Part shown: piece by piece, positions 21,952-32,949 of the stretch | How the letters are laid out: the number at the start of each line of letters is the position of its first letter | How positions within the stretch are numbered: position 1 is the first letter of the stretch | Origin: Linnemannia hyalina | Taxonomy: Eukaryota > Mortierellomycota > Mortierellomycetes > Mortierellales > Mortierellaceae | DNA: 64,000 bases | Direction of reading: 5' to 3' | Assembly: GCA_019671135.1 (NCBI GenBank) | Contig: JAHRHY010000011.1 | Coordinates: forward strand, 248,001-312,000 | Made by a program: the position numbers and the translations under genes | The notes under the pieces: generated by a model | Told to the model about the DNA's origin: nothing | Database searches by the model: none | Seen by the model: the letters and a program-made list of their open reading frames with translations, nothing else

Positions 21952-24900
21952 ATGGATTTTGGCCCAGAAGACGACGCTGAAATTGCAGAGGCCATCCGTC
22001 TCTCCCTTCTCGAAGCTGCCAATAGCGCCAACAACACACGTGCCAGACAAGAACAACAACAGCAACAGGAGCACCAACCGCCACCACCAGTACAACAACA
22101 ACAACAAGTAGCAGTAGCTCGTTCTACGAGGAACATCGAGTTCATCGACCTCACAGACGACCCAGAGCCAGAAGTCAAGGCCGAAAAAATAGAGTGGAGA
22201 GAGCCTCGGAACAACTATGATATGAGTCTGGACGAGGAGGTGATGGACGACGAGCATCTCCAGTATGTGAAGGCTCTTTCTGCGGCGTCTCAAGAAATGC
22301 GGTCTCAGGAGTCGGATCTCGAAAGGAGTCTTTCAGCAGCAGCACCATCAGCGGCGGTGATGAACGGTGGTGGCAACTACGACTACACCCAGGAGGAAGA
22401 GGGCGAAATGGATGAGGATTTCAAGAAGGCCGTGGAACTCTCGTTGGCGTCCTCTAGATCACCCCCAGCGACCGCTTCACAGGGACCATTGCGACAGCAT
22501 CAGTTACAACCACAACAACCGTTATCAGCACCTCAGGTGGCAGTTGTAGAGAGGGCACCTTCGTCGCCGGCCGCGATCTTTGGTATGAGTCGAGCAGAGA
22601 TGGAACTAGAGCGCCAGGAACGGATCAAGAAACGAGCACTTTCGGATGGAGCGGTCCCGTCTCGGAAAGTCAGTGAGGACCGGGAACGGAAGCGACGGAC
22701 CCTTGACCATCCTACATCCCCCACATTCAACAACAGTGTCAGCAGCGCAGGAAGGCTTGGATCGTCTGCAACACCAACAGCATCTTCATCAAAGCTATAT
22801 AAGACAACTTCAGCACCGATACCCACATCATCAACAACGTCAGCAAGACTATCATCACCATCTTCATTATCACCATCGTCATCATCACCGTTATCTGCAT
22901 CCATGTCAGTACCGTTGCGCCCGCAAGCACAACATGTACCACCACCCAGAAATCATCCTACGTCGCTATCCTCGCCGTCGACCAGCAGAGCCGCATTCGA
23001 GACGTCATCCTCTTCATCGGCCGCATACCCCGCAAAGTACCACACCGCGTCATTCAGGAACACACACATTCTTGGAACGGATCGTGGCAAGTGGGATGTG
23101 CGCTTTCAGGACCTGGTCAACAGGAATCACTTGACGAAGGCTATTCTGACGACAATGGACCTTGACGAGGACTGGCTGAACGCCTACATCCCCCATAGCA
23201 TCCCACAGTGCCGCGTCAAAACCTGGAAAGCACGAGATGACCAAGTGGTAATGTCCTGTTTTACTTACTGAGTGGGGAGGCATATTTGCTCGCTGCAACC
23301 CTAAACTAGATGGCACTTATCATTTACAGTGTGCAAATGCTTGTTTTAATAACTTAGAAGGGCTACCAGACAATCGGAAAGGCGCTGTATGTGCACCCAC
23401 CACTCGGAGCGTTTGGCAGTTTTCACGCCAAGCTCATGGTTCTCTTCTACCCTACTTTCGTCAGAATGGTTATTTCTTCCGCTAATCTGGTAAGAGTTAT
23501 GCACTTTCTTCAGTCATATACTGCGCTCCCAAATAATGTGTACAATTTCGTTTAACGTTCTTCATGCCTTCGTCTTTCTTTGTAGGTGCGCCATGACTGG
23601 GAACAATTAGTGAACACGCTCTATGTCCAGGACTTTCAAATGTTATCGTCGGACAGCCCTGAGCAGCTGGGAGAGTTTGGATCGACATTGCTTGCCTTTT
23701 TGACGGCCATGGAGCTCCCTGACAAGATAATCCGCGCCGTGAGACGTGTTGACTTTCGCCCAGCCAAGGTATTTACGCTTACTCAGTTTGACGACATGCA
23801 ATGACGTTAGTTGTAAGGATCTGTCTGCTAACGGCTTCATTCTGCCTGTTACTGCGAAATGACATAAACCTATTTAGGTTGTCTTGGTTCCAGCTGTTCA
23901 TGGATGGCACCGGGTTGATGCTCGTCACACTTATGGTATTGCCCGCTTAGCAAAAGTCATGCAGACAAGGACTACCGAGACTCGGGAATGGGACATGGAA
24001 TACCAGGTACCTGCGCTGTTCATATTACATTTGCAAAGTACATTGTGGAGTTATTTCATATAACTTATTTTTCATTTCGCCACTTGGACGTCCTTTCTGC
24101 GCGATGAAACATATATAGACGAGTTCATTGGGAAAACTGACGGTCAAGTTCCTTGCAGAGATATACAGGGCAAGTCGTGGATTCACACCCAGGCCGCGGA
24201 TAAAGGTCGATGTTGATGAACGAGTCCCGCCCATTAAAATCATATTCCCTACGCAGGATCATGTCGCGAACAGCCGACTGGGAGAGCTTGGGGCAGGAAC
24301 TGTTTGCTTGAGGCGCGAGTTCTGGAACTCGAACGCGTTTCCGAGAATCGTCATGCACGATTTCGAGCTTGTAGGGCGGCACCAAGGCTCCTTGATGCAC
24401 ACCAAAGTGAGTTAAGAGTGATTTTCTTTCTCACTAATGCGACAGAATCCGTGTTTGTTGAAAGCTGTGTTAAATGGCATCATTCCCGGTTCTGCTGATG
24501 TTTAAAATTAGGTGATACTGGCCAAGGCAGCACAGCCAAAGCAGACCCTTAGCAGCCGACCACCGCCACAGTCGGATGATCCTAGGAAGCTGGCGGGCTG
24601 GTTCTATGTCGGGTACGTTTCATCATTGCCTCTTTGTCTGTGCACGCATGAGAACGTGCCTCCTATTGTGACAATTTGCTGTCATATTTGCTAATGTACA
24701 TTATTCTCTATTTAATACTTTTTCAGGAGCGCGAATTGCACGGAATCGGCATGGGGCACGATGTCGAACAAGCGGAGCGGGGACTTGCAAGGGCTGTGTA
24801 TCAATATCCGCAACTGGGAGCTCGGCGTGGTGTATATGATTGAGACGGAAGACGAGATGGAAGAACTGAATCGGAGGTACCGAGGCAGTGGACGTGGCGC

Positions 24901-25009
24901 GGACGATGAACCCGACCAAACATTCTTTGGACCGTTGCCTATCCCCTACCGGCGGCCGGTGCCACAGTACTATGCCGAGGATGAGCCCTGGTCTGATCTC
25001 TTGCAATAG
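21952..25009 (+). CDS. TDP1: Tyrosyl-DNA phosphodiesterase 1 with UIM/SIM N-terminus
   Basis: Seven exons (21952-23247, 23358-23489, 23586-23768, 23878-24006, 24119-24406, 24512-24612, 24727-25009) give 803 aa. The two HxK motifs of the phospholipase-D superfamily are present: GSFHAKLMVLFYP (H455, K457) and MHTKVILAKA (H674, K676). SANCTESAWGTM and the C-terminal NIRNWELGV stretch also fit the family. The enzyme hydrolyses the 3'-phosphotyrosyl bond left by trapped topoisomerase I. The N-terminal ~430 residues are extended and disordered. They carry a ubiquitin-interacting motif (EDDAEIAEAIRLSLLE, residues 6-21), a SUMO-interacting motif (EFIDLTDD, 63-70), a degenerate UIM (99-110) and a second good UIM (DEDFKKAVELSLASS, 154-168). 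These suggest recruitment to ubiquitin- or SUMO-marked lesions. Confidence 0.92.
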
Positions 25010-26169
25010 ATGCATAGGATGATGAGGAGAATGGAAGTGGATACATGCACCGTTTGTACACACACACGCACGCGCACAATACAAATCCCTTCGTTGTCTC
25101 CATCTCTCTTTTACTGCTTCTTGACGCTGGTATGGGTAAGGACCTTTTTTTTTTAGGTCACACTTGTTTGGGATTCATGTTTTTGTCTACTATCAAACGG
25201 TTTCGGTCATTACTATTTTCTGACAAACCTTGTCGTATATGCAAGGTTTTATTTGTCGTTTATGACGATGAGAAGCGGGGGGATGTTCATTAACACCGCC
25301 ACACTATCCGTGTTCTAGTTTGTTTGCTGAAAGAACGAGCAAACGCGGCGCCTCAGTATGGAGTTACGCCCTTTCTCTTGCAGCTCTAATCACGACTAGG
25401 TCGATCACAAATTGAAAGGGTGGTGGGCGCACAGACAACAAAGGGGGAGGATGGATAAATGGAAGGGCTGGAAGGATAGACGGCCCGAAGGAGAAAAAAA
25501 TATCGACATGGACACACGCAACAGACACACACAGTGACCCTGTGTCTGGCCTGGCCGGCCTGGGATGAGTGGTGTGAAAAAAATCAGAGCAAATTTGCAC
25601 CAAACGGCGGAAAAGGTATTTGGCGATTTGAGACGCAGGCATTATGTGAAGCCTCATCTGTTTTTTTTGTTTGGTGGGTGGTTCGTCTTGTGTGTCGACT
25701 CCTAATCATCTTCGATAAGACTCTTTGTGCTGTTGCTGTTGTAATATTTGCTCCTTTCGTTCCTTCCTCCTTTTTCTTTTTTCAATTGCTTTCTTTTTCC
25801 CTTGTTTTCACTCCACTCCTACTCGTCTATCAACTTTTCAACGATACCTTCCATCTTTCAGCACTTTCCATAAGACACTCACACAGAATCCAGGCACACC
25901 CGAGTGACAATCAACCACCACCACCACCTCTCTTTTCCTCGTTTTCCTCACTCCTCCTCTTTCACCCGTGGGCAATCGATACTTCAGCCTGCTCCCTTCC
26001 ACCCCCAAGTCCTCTTTTTTTCTACTTTTCCCTCTCTCTTTCTCCCTTTTCTTCCTCCTTCACACAGCCAAAACCGCTTTCCCTCTTCACCAACAACCTT
26101 CCTCGCTCGCGAGGCCTATCCCCCCTTCCTACCACCCTCCTTTCTCAAACACACACCTCCTCACAGAAA
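25010..26169. other. Intergenic region with CT-rich promoter
   Basis: Contains the TDP1 3' end and a strongly pyrimidine-rich upstream region (about 25720-26160) of the next membrane-protein gene. The frame that runs through this leader into the gene is not considered coding before 26170. Confidence 0.5.
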
Positions 26170-27225
26170 ATGCCGACCCCCAAAACCTTCTACAAGGTCA
26201 TCCCCTTCCTCCGCGGCTCAATCGCCCTCCTAACCCTCGGTTGCTTCATAACCCTCCTCTCCTACCCAAAACACCCCGACCAAGTCGACTTCAACGTCCT
26301 CCAACAACTCGCCCTAAACGCCGCCCTCCTCTTCTCATACTCCTACTCCCTCTACACCAACAACTCCCTCAGCCATCAACCTCTTTCTCCAATCTATCGC
26401 ATGTCACTTATCTGCACCGCGTTTGTGTTGAGTTGGGTGTATGGTATGGGACCCCTGGTGAAGATTCTGGGAGGTAATGACTGTAAGGCTGAGGGGACGC
26501 GAGGCGGATGTATGATGCAGTTGTCGGTGTCTATCATTGAGGTTGTTTGGACGATGTTGATGTTTGCCGAGGGGTTGTTGACGGATAAACGGAACCGGGA
26601 TAAAGCCTACAGACAGGAAATGGGATGGGCGATCCAGGAGGAGGATCATGTTCTGGCAAGTCGAGCGCGGGCGGCTCAAGCGGCCGCAGAGGCGAATGGC
26701 GTTGTGGAATATCGACCGGATTTGTCGTTGGAGAGCGCTGGAGGAGCAGGAACTGCAGGAGCAGGAAGGAGGAGGGTCGTGGGAGTTGACGATGATAATG
26801 AAGTTGAAGGAGAAGAGATTGAGATGGAGGAACCTCTGCCGCCATACATGCCAAAGGCACAGTCGAACCAAGCCGTTATCATCGATATGACCAACGTGCG
26901 ACGACCACGCCAACAGGGACAACAGGCGCAAGAACAACAAGAGCTTGGTGAAGGCGGTGACCATCCATCGTCGCACGAAGTACAAGAACAAGGACAGGAA
27001 GACACCCAAGGACAGCAGGAGCAGCAAGTGGATCGAACGGCGTCGAGATTAGGCGGCGTATCGATGTCATCATCTTCTTCAAGTTCGACAATAGCTCCTC
27101 CACCACCCGTACAGCTGCCTCCACTTCTACCAGCACACCAACAACAACAACAGCATCCAAATGCTATTCACCCACAGGGAGGGCCAGGCACCGGACTCCC
27201 ACGCGTCCCATCCTACTCGGAATAA
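26170..27225 (+). CDS. MARVEL-like four-TM protein with proline/glutamine-rich tail
   Basis: Single exon, 351 aa from the ATG at 26170, which follows a CACAGAAA context after a long CT-rich leader; sequence upstream in this frame is low-complexity. Four hydrophobic segments lie near residues 12-33, 40-58, 78-98 and 115-135. Before TM4 is EGTRGGCMMQLSVS, then W and FAEGLL, matching the 5049 gene. The tail contains EEPLPPYMPK (about residues 219-228) aligned with the EPLPKYKPK of the 5049 protein, followed in both by I.D..N. It then has a Gln-rich region and a terminal PSYSE. Function unknown; PY-like motifs suggest interaction with WW-domain ubiquitin ligases. Base use turns from C-rich to G-rich near 26405. 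Confidence 0.75.
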   Translation: MPTPKTFYKVIPFLRGSIALLTLGCFITLLSYPKHPDQVDFNVLQQLALNAALLFSYSYSLYTNNSLSHQPLSPIYRMSLICTAFVLSWVYGMGPLVKILGGNDCKAEGTRGGCMMQLSVSIIEVVWTMLMFAEGLLTDKRNRDKAYRQEMGWAIQEEDHVLASRARAAQAAAEANGVVEYRPDLSLESAGGAGTAGAGRRRVVGVDDDNEVEGEEIEMEEPLPPYMPKAQSNQAVIIDMTNVRRPRQQGQQAQEQQELGEGGDHPSSHEVQEQGQEDTQGQQEQQVDRTASRLGGVSMSSSSSSSTIAPPPPVQLPPLLPAHQQQQQHPNAIHPQGGPGTGLPRVPSYSE

Positions 27226-27965
27226 GCTTAAGACAAGCGTCTCTCGAACACAATCACCCAACCCTCATTTCTCCCATGTAAATTAGAAACCGCCGATTCA
27301 ATACCGGATCATGGAACTCGTTTATTACTAGTCAGCCATCGATCATGTATCATGTAGTCCCCTTTATTTTCTTTGCTTTTATCTAGAAGTAAATAATTGT
27401 CAAGTTGAGCGAGATAGGGAATGGGTGTATGACAAGAAGGAAAGAAAGACTCTATGTGCGATGGGCGTGGAAAGAAATTGATTTGTACTACACGGGAGTA
27501 GGGGGGAAAGTGGGGCGATGGAAGGAATGAGCCGAACGAATGTGAAGGAAAGGGAAAAGTAAGAACGGAGGAGAGAGTAAGGAGGTAGGGAGCCTAAGGC
27601 TGTCCGCAGGTGAACCACAACAACAGAAGGGAACCGTCAGCAAAAAAAACGTGCAGTGAGCGTATCACACAGACCGACACAAGGACCCTCTTTCGAATTT
27701 TGTCCACCGTTTTTGTGTCTGTCTCCCTTTGGTACTATGCATATACGACCATCTAACTTTCTTGTCTGCTTCGAGATGCACCTTCAGTTCCCTTTTTGTC
27801 ATTCCCTTTCCCTGGCTTTCCTTTTCTGCGCGCGTCGATATTCAATCCCCTCTTCGCGACGTCGTGGCCGCCGAAAATATGGCCAACATCATCCAGGGCT
27901 ATCTTTGTCGACAATAGCGGTCTGAGTATCTACACCCCGTAGCCGCTGACGGCTCTCTCCCATGG

Positions 27966-28076
27966 ATGGCGAAAGCCAACGCTGAACCCGCTACAAATTC
28001 CACCACCGCCTCCTCCAGCAGCAACACCACCGCCGCCATCAACCAACCAAAGGAGAGCAACATCGACGATAATTAA
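27966..28076 (+). CDS. Possible 36-aa ORF or exon
   Basis: ATG GCG AAA.. to TAA encodes a short Ser/Thr/Asn/Ala-rich peptide beginning MAKANAEPATNSTTASSSS and ending IDDN. Base composition looks more coding-like than its surroundings, with C-ending codons. It could be a microprotein, an exon of an unassembled gene or chance. No family recognised. Confidence 0.25.
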   Translation: MAKANAEPATNSTTASSSSNTTAAINQPKESNIDDN

Positions 28077-28500
28077 TGGGATATTTCGATTTGGTGGCGG
28101 CTAACTTTACCTTATATCCTCACAAAGTCTCCACTTCTCAACAGGTATGTGATCCGTAAATCCAAGCAAAGCAAACAGATAGGAGGCAGTAGGCGCTTAG
28201 ACTTCGTCTTCGATGCCGTATTTCAAGCACCCATTGTCCCAATTTCGCCTTTACTACGCGTCTCCCATTCTTGCACCTAATTCCCTTCACGCCTTGCATT
28301 CATCGTTGCCACCACTCCACGCCTTGCTTTCATCAACAGCACCCACATCATCTACGCTCTCAACTCCAACTGATTTGCCTTCCTCTTTCGTGCAAGGTGA
28401 ATTTAATATCACCCTCGCCTAATACTCATTCATCGCGACCCTCTTTCAAAGGCAAGTAAAAGTTGCAATCGAAGGCAATTGTAAAATCTTTGCCATCAGA

Positions 28501-28573
28501 CGCTGATTCTTTTTTTAGCACCCACTGTTTAGCGGGAGCGGCAGAGGGAGCGGAAAGTTGAGCGTGGCAGGAT
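28501..28573 (+). repeat. Direct repeat copy 1 (73 bp)
   Basis: Starts CGCTGATTCT and contains CACTGTTTAGCGGGAGCGGC; it ends GGCAGGAT. Nearly identical to 28607-28678. Confidence 0.9.
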
Positions 28574-28606
28574 TTTTTTTTCTCCAGATACAACATCCTT
28601 CCAGTG

Positions 28607-28678
28607 CGCTGATTCTTTTTTAGCAACCACTGTTTAGCGGGAGCGGCAGAGGGGGCGGAAAGTCGAGCGTGGCAGGAT
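28607..28678 (+). repeat. Direct repeat copy 2 (72 bp)
   Basis: Differs from copy 1 by one T in a T-run and three substitutions. The copies are offset by 106 bases, with a distinct 33-base spacer. Confidence 0.9.
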
Positions 28679-28820
28679 GGCAAACTGGATACATGTTCAG
28701 AAATACCCTTTTCGCTTTGCGTTTCGTTCCGTGAATCCTTTGTGCTCGCTTGTTATATTTGCGACTTTACCTGACTTTCTCTTCTTTTTGCGGTCATTGG
28801 ATAGTTCCCTCGACTAAAAC

Positions 28821-31117
28821 ATGTCAAACATAAAGCGGACATTGAGCAACGACCAGAGCTTTCAGGCTCACCCCAAAGACTCCACCGAGAATTTCAACTA
28901 CAACAGCAATGCCAGCAACGAAAGCATCAACACATGGTCCCCATTTAAGAAGCATGTAGCTTGGGCTTTGGATGCGATCGCCAAGAAGGAAGAGGTGACC
29001 ATGCCTACCTTTGCAGCCAAATTTGAGTACCACATGGAAGGGTACGCACATCCCGCCTATACAGATCTTATAACATCCACCAACCTACCGCAATTCCATC
29101 GTTCACGCCTGCAAACTGAGTACAACGTCTGGAAGAGCAACCTATCCGGAGGATACTGGGCCGATCGGGCAGTAGGCTATCAAGTCAATTTAACGCTGAA
29201 GAGGATCGCCGGAGAGATCATTAGAGGGGGAGAACGTGTCGCCAAAAAATTGATCCTGGATGAGACCGATGACCTTGCGAGATCGCCCACAACTCTTGGC
29301 CGCGAGCACAGGCAGAGCTCACCACCTGGACCCTCTGCTTCCTCAGGTCTACCCATACAAGCGGCGCCAAGCCCCTTTGAGCCTGGTGTGGGTGCGGAGC
29401 AGCCCGGACCATCAGCCCCGCTGTCTGGCGCTGCGCGAAACGAAGAGGATCTAATGGAAGGTTAGGAAACATTTGACTCATTTTTCTATTGCTAGGGCGT
29501 GTAGCCTGACCATTCTCTTTTTTGTCTGCTCACCATCACCTCTTCAGATCTGTCGGACCCTGATCTGTCGCAGGAAGATGGCAATTAACATTCTATTATG
29601 CCGAACGTCTTGTTTCTCATCCAACTCTAATATACAAACGACTTGGACTGTGTATAGGTTTTGACGTCGACTCGCCGTCAATTGAGGCACCGCCAATATA
29701 TTCACCTCGACACCTCCTTGGATCTGATTTTCCGTCCTCAGATCCTTTAGATGGGAATTATCTTGATGACCTCGATGTTCCACACCCACCTTCGAAGTAC
29801 TACATAAGTGATTACCTGACTAGTCCTGGTCGCCTGGATTCTCAAGTCCAGAGCTATTGGGAGCACCACAGGGTGCTTATCGGAGCGGACCTGATGGCTT
29901 ACAGAGATCGAGCTGTCGCAGAGAATGGTGCAGTTAAAGAGTCACATGAGAAGTTGTAAGTGCTATCTCCTTTTAATAGGCTGACAAAGCTGCTTTGTTC
30001 CTTAGACGCCAACTATTTCTCATTCGAATCGCGTTTCTCGCAGGGCTGTGAACTTCGTCTTCTTGATCGAAGCTGATTATCAGACCGGTGGCCTTCAAGT
30101 GGAGGTTGAGGATGAAACATGGGAAGCCCTCTGCGACGCGATCAAGGACCTTGTGCCGCCGCTCATGAACGAGGATATAATAGAAATCCATCAATGGGCT
30201 CGTCGCCTGGCACAAAACAAGCAAGGAGCGTTTGAGCGCCTACTGGAAGACCTGCCACCTCGAAACCGATGTCTAAAGTCCATTTTGACCGAGATGGTGG
30301 GCACGACCCAACTTTGGAACACCCACGTCAGCAATGAAGACACGTATTTGAAGTCCAAACTGTGGCCACTTCTTCGCACTTACTTTGGCAAGTTGACCCA
30401 TACCAGGAGCAATTGGTAATTTATGCCTGTCACCACTTGAATTCCCGTTGTCTTGTACGTTTTTTTTCTTGCATCAATTAATCATATCTATTTTATAGGA
30501 CTCGAACCCAAGACGAAACGAAGGGACCCAATTCGAACTTGATGATTCCTGACTATTCGGTCACAACACGAGTTGGAAAACAAGAACTCTCTCTTCTGCT
30601 GCTGGAAGCCAAGATCGCTGGGAACGGGGGCCAAGGCCAAGCTTGGGATGACTTGACGAAACTTGGGCAAGAGATGAAACTCGCGTTAAACTCGATACTC
30701 ATACTTCTGCCAGAGGGGGATGTTTGTGTTGTTGGACTTCTTGTTCGTGGTAAGCGTTTGCAACCCCCCCTCGTTCATCTATTCTCTTTTACCTTCAGTC
30801 GTAGTCTAATCCTTTTTTTATATTATCTTTTATTTTCAGAGCCTTCCATTGATTTCTACACCATGCACCTGCGTGCTGAGGCGACCTATGTTATGAACCG
30901 TTTTGCGACTGCCTTCATTGCTCCCGAGGCCTTGAACGTTTCCCCACTGGTACAACTCATGGAGGCGTTTGAGCATGCCAAGTCCAAGGTGGAGTGGACT
31001 GTTGAGCAGATTCGAAAGGTCAAGGTTCGCCCAAGTGCGAACCCTTTGGTCCCATTGTGGTGGCTTCGACCCTCTTTTCCCAAACCAGTGCGTTGTCGGG
31101 TTGATGACTCAGATTAA
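28821..31117 (+). CDS. PD-(D/E)XK nuclease-like protein A
   Basis: Exons 28821-29460, 29548-29580, 29658-29955, 30044-30415, 30499-30749 and 30840-31117 give 623 aa. Exon 2 is 33 nt and may be skipped without changing frame. Its downstream intron would begin with GC rather than GT. The N-terminal ~290 residues are low-complexity. The C-terminal half has NEDTYLKSKLWPLLRTYF, then IPDYSV (D466) and LLLLEAK (E484, K486), then DDLTKLGQEMKLALN. This is the order of a PD-(D/E)XK nuclease core (E, D-x(n)-E-x-K, helix with KL). Late strands include VCVVGLLVR and IDFYTMHL. Large families of such proteins occur in Mucoromycota; some Crinkler effector C-termini use the same fold. The target is unknown. 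It is a paralog of the gene at 61771, with matching intron phases. Confidence 0.72.
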
Positions 31118-32949
31118 CACGGAACGACGTCAATGTTGGAAATAAAGTTCAAAACAAAAATTGAGTCTCAGTAGAAAAGCAAAGACTGCAATGTTGCTGT
31201 CACGAATAGCCATAGGTTGCCCCCTGAATCCTGATCGCGTCTTCTGCCTACCAAACCGAATTTAACTCAGTCATTACCAAGCCATTGACCACAGGGGGGG
31301 AGCAACCATTGGCAAAAAATCCACGGAGATCAGGACATGGCTTGAAAGTGCAGGTAAGGGCAACTTGTTGCTGGTCAAGAGGGGTGTTTGCCTGTCCATT
31401 ACCTTCCTTGCCCCCCAAAAACCAACAAAAAACCACAAAATCTTTGTCTTCCGCAAGATCGTGCCTGAATGACATCTGCCTTGTTTTTCTTCCTTCTTTA
31501 TTGGTAACGCTCGGGATGTATTTAAATGGTAGAGGGATCTTCTTTCTCTTGGTAACCAAAAAAGCCCACTTCGCTTCGTCCTTTGTCTTAACTCTTTCTC
31601 TTTCTCTTTCTCTTTCTCTTATCCCTCCCTTAACCTACCCGCTTTCCATCCACACGTCTATCCTCCTCCTCTTTTGGTTTGCTTGAGCCTTTCTTTTATA
31701 TCCTTTTCTTCTGCGACCTTCTCTCTTCCTTTCCTTCTCCCTTCTCCCTTCCCAACTTTCTCACCACTCTCCCTTCCCTTCCTTCTCACTCCTCTCCCTC
31801 CTCTCCTCTGCCCCTTCTCTTCTCCCTCCTCCACCTTCCCTAACTGCTGCAGTTTCGTTTCCTATTTAAGACAGCCAACCAAACAGCCAGCAGTAAGGAA
31901 TGTATATGGCCCTCTTGTTCAGTTTTCAACTTTTCGTTCGCTGTTAGTGTATTATTTTTCTTTTTTCCTTTCCGAAGGCATTGTTTCCTTCAAAACGGAG
32001 ACCCAATTCAGGACTGTCCCACACACACTGTTAAATGTCAGCAAAGGTACAAACTTCTGTTGTGTGCCTTGATGCAGATCACGACTCTGATTAACAAGGA
32101 CCCAACGTAGTTCTCGTCTCGAAACCTTGGACCAATGGTTTTGATATGTCCTTGAAATTACGCTTTTTCAGGGAACTATATTGGCCAAGAAGAGTCCTGA
32201 GAGCTGTGTTGAAAGGACGGATAGGGGGACCGCCAGCGGCGCCATTGGCAAAAAATGTTTTATCGTGTAGAGAGCTGGCGGGTATGGCCGAGAGCCTAGA
32301 GTATGATTCGGATGGAGGAATTGCCGGAAAACACCACAGGTCTAACCAACAATGGTTCTGACTGGGGTGGGGATTCGATAGTCGGTTCATAAGGCATGGT
32401 AGTGCTGCAGGAAATTAATACATCCGACTTTTTGCGATTGTGATGGCACTCTGTTTTTATTATTCGTCGATAATGATGGAAATATTAGCCCTAGTGGTGA
32501 AGAAAATGAAGTGAATGTCGTACATGTATGTTAATGCTTACTTTTTGAGCATCCGTCTTTGAGTTACTGTCAAAATAAAAGGTGTTGTGACAATGGACGA
32601 TGGCGTGTGGCGATATTACTCGACGAAAACCTGCTTGTTGCAGTCGTGTGTTCGATTAGCTCGTTTGTTTGCTTTACTACTGAATTCCTTGCTGTGATAT
32701 CAGATCTTATTTCTTTTGCTACATGTCGACCTTGACGGGTGTATTAACGCGGACCCTTCCAAGGAAACGCGCCACCAATTGTAACGATATCAAGGCGAAC
32801 TCCCTAAATAACGCAGACTGAGAATCAAAAGGAAGAGGTTTTTTATTTTCGCTTTACCAGGAACTATGAACAAAACGCGGCAGAACGATCGCCAAAATGA
32901 AGACGAATGGAAAAAAAATGGAGCTTGGTGTGTGGGTGTATCTTTTTTC
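31118..32949. other. Intergenic region with CT-rich stretch
   Basis: Nothing recognisable as a gene. 31580-31870 is strongly pyrimidine-rich with repeated CTTTCT units and looks like a promoter, but no gene could be found after it. The 3' end of the RSC-like gene lies at the right edge. Confidence 0.5.

Larger units (their letters stand above)
27226..28820. other. Intergenic region with possible small ORF and a direct repeat
   Basis: No large gene. It includes the short ORF at 27966-28076 and a 72-bp direct repeat at 28501 and 28607, listed separately. Confidence 0.5.

Noticed and set aside
25534..26169. Upstream extension of the 26170 membrane protein
   Set aside because: The extension is CT-rich leader sequence encoding low-complexity Phe/Leu/Ser/Pro; the family starts at the ATG at 26170.
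31285..31686. Plus-strand frame of 133 codons
   Set aside because: Driven by CTTTCT repeats; no start context or conserved segment.
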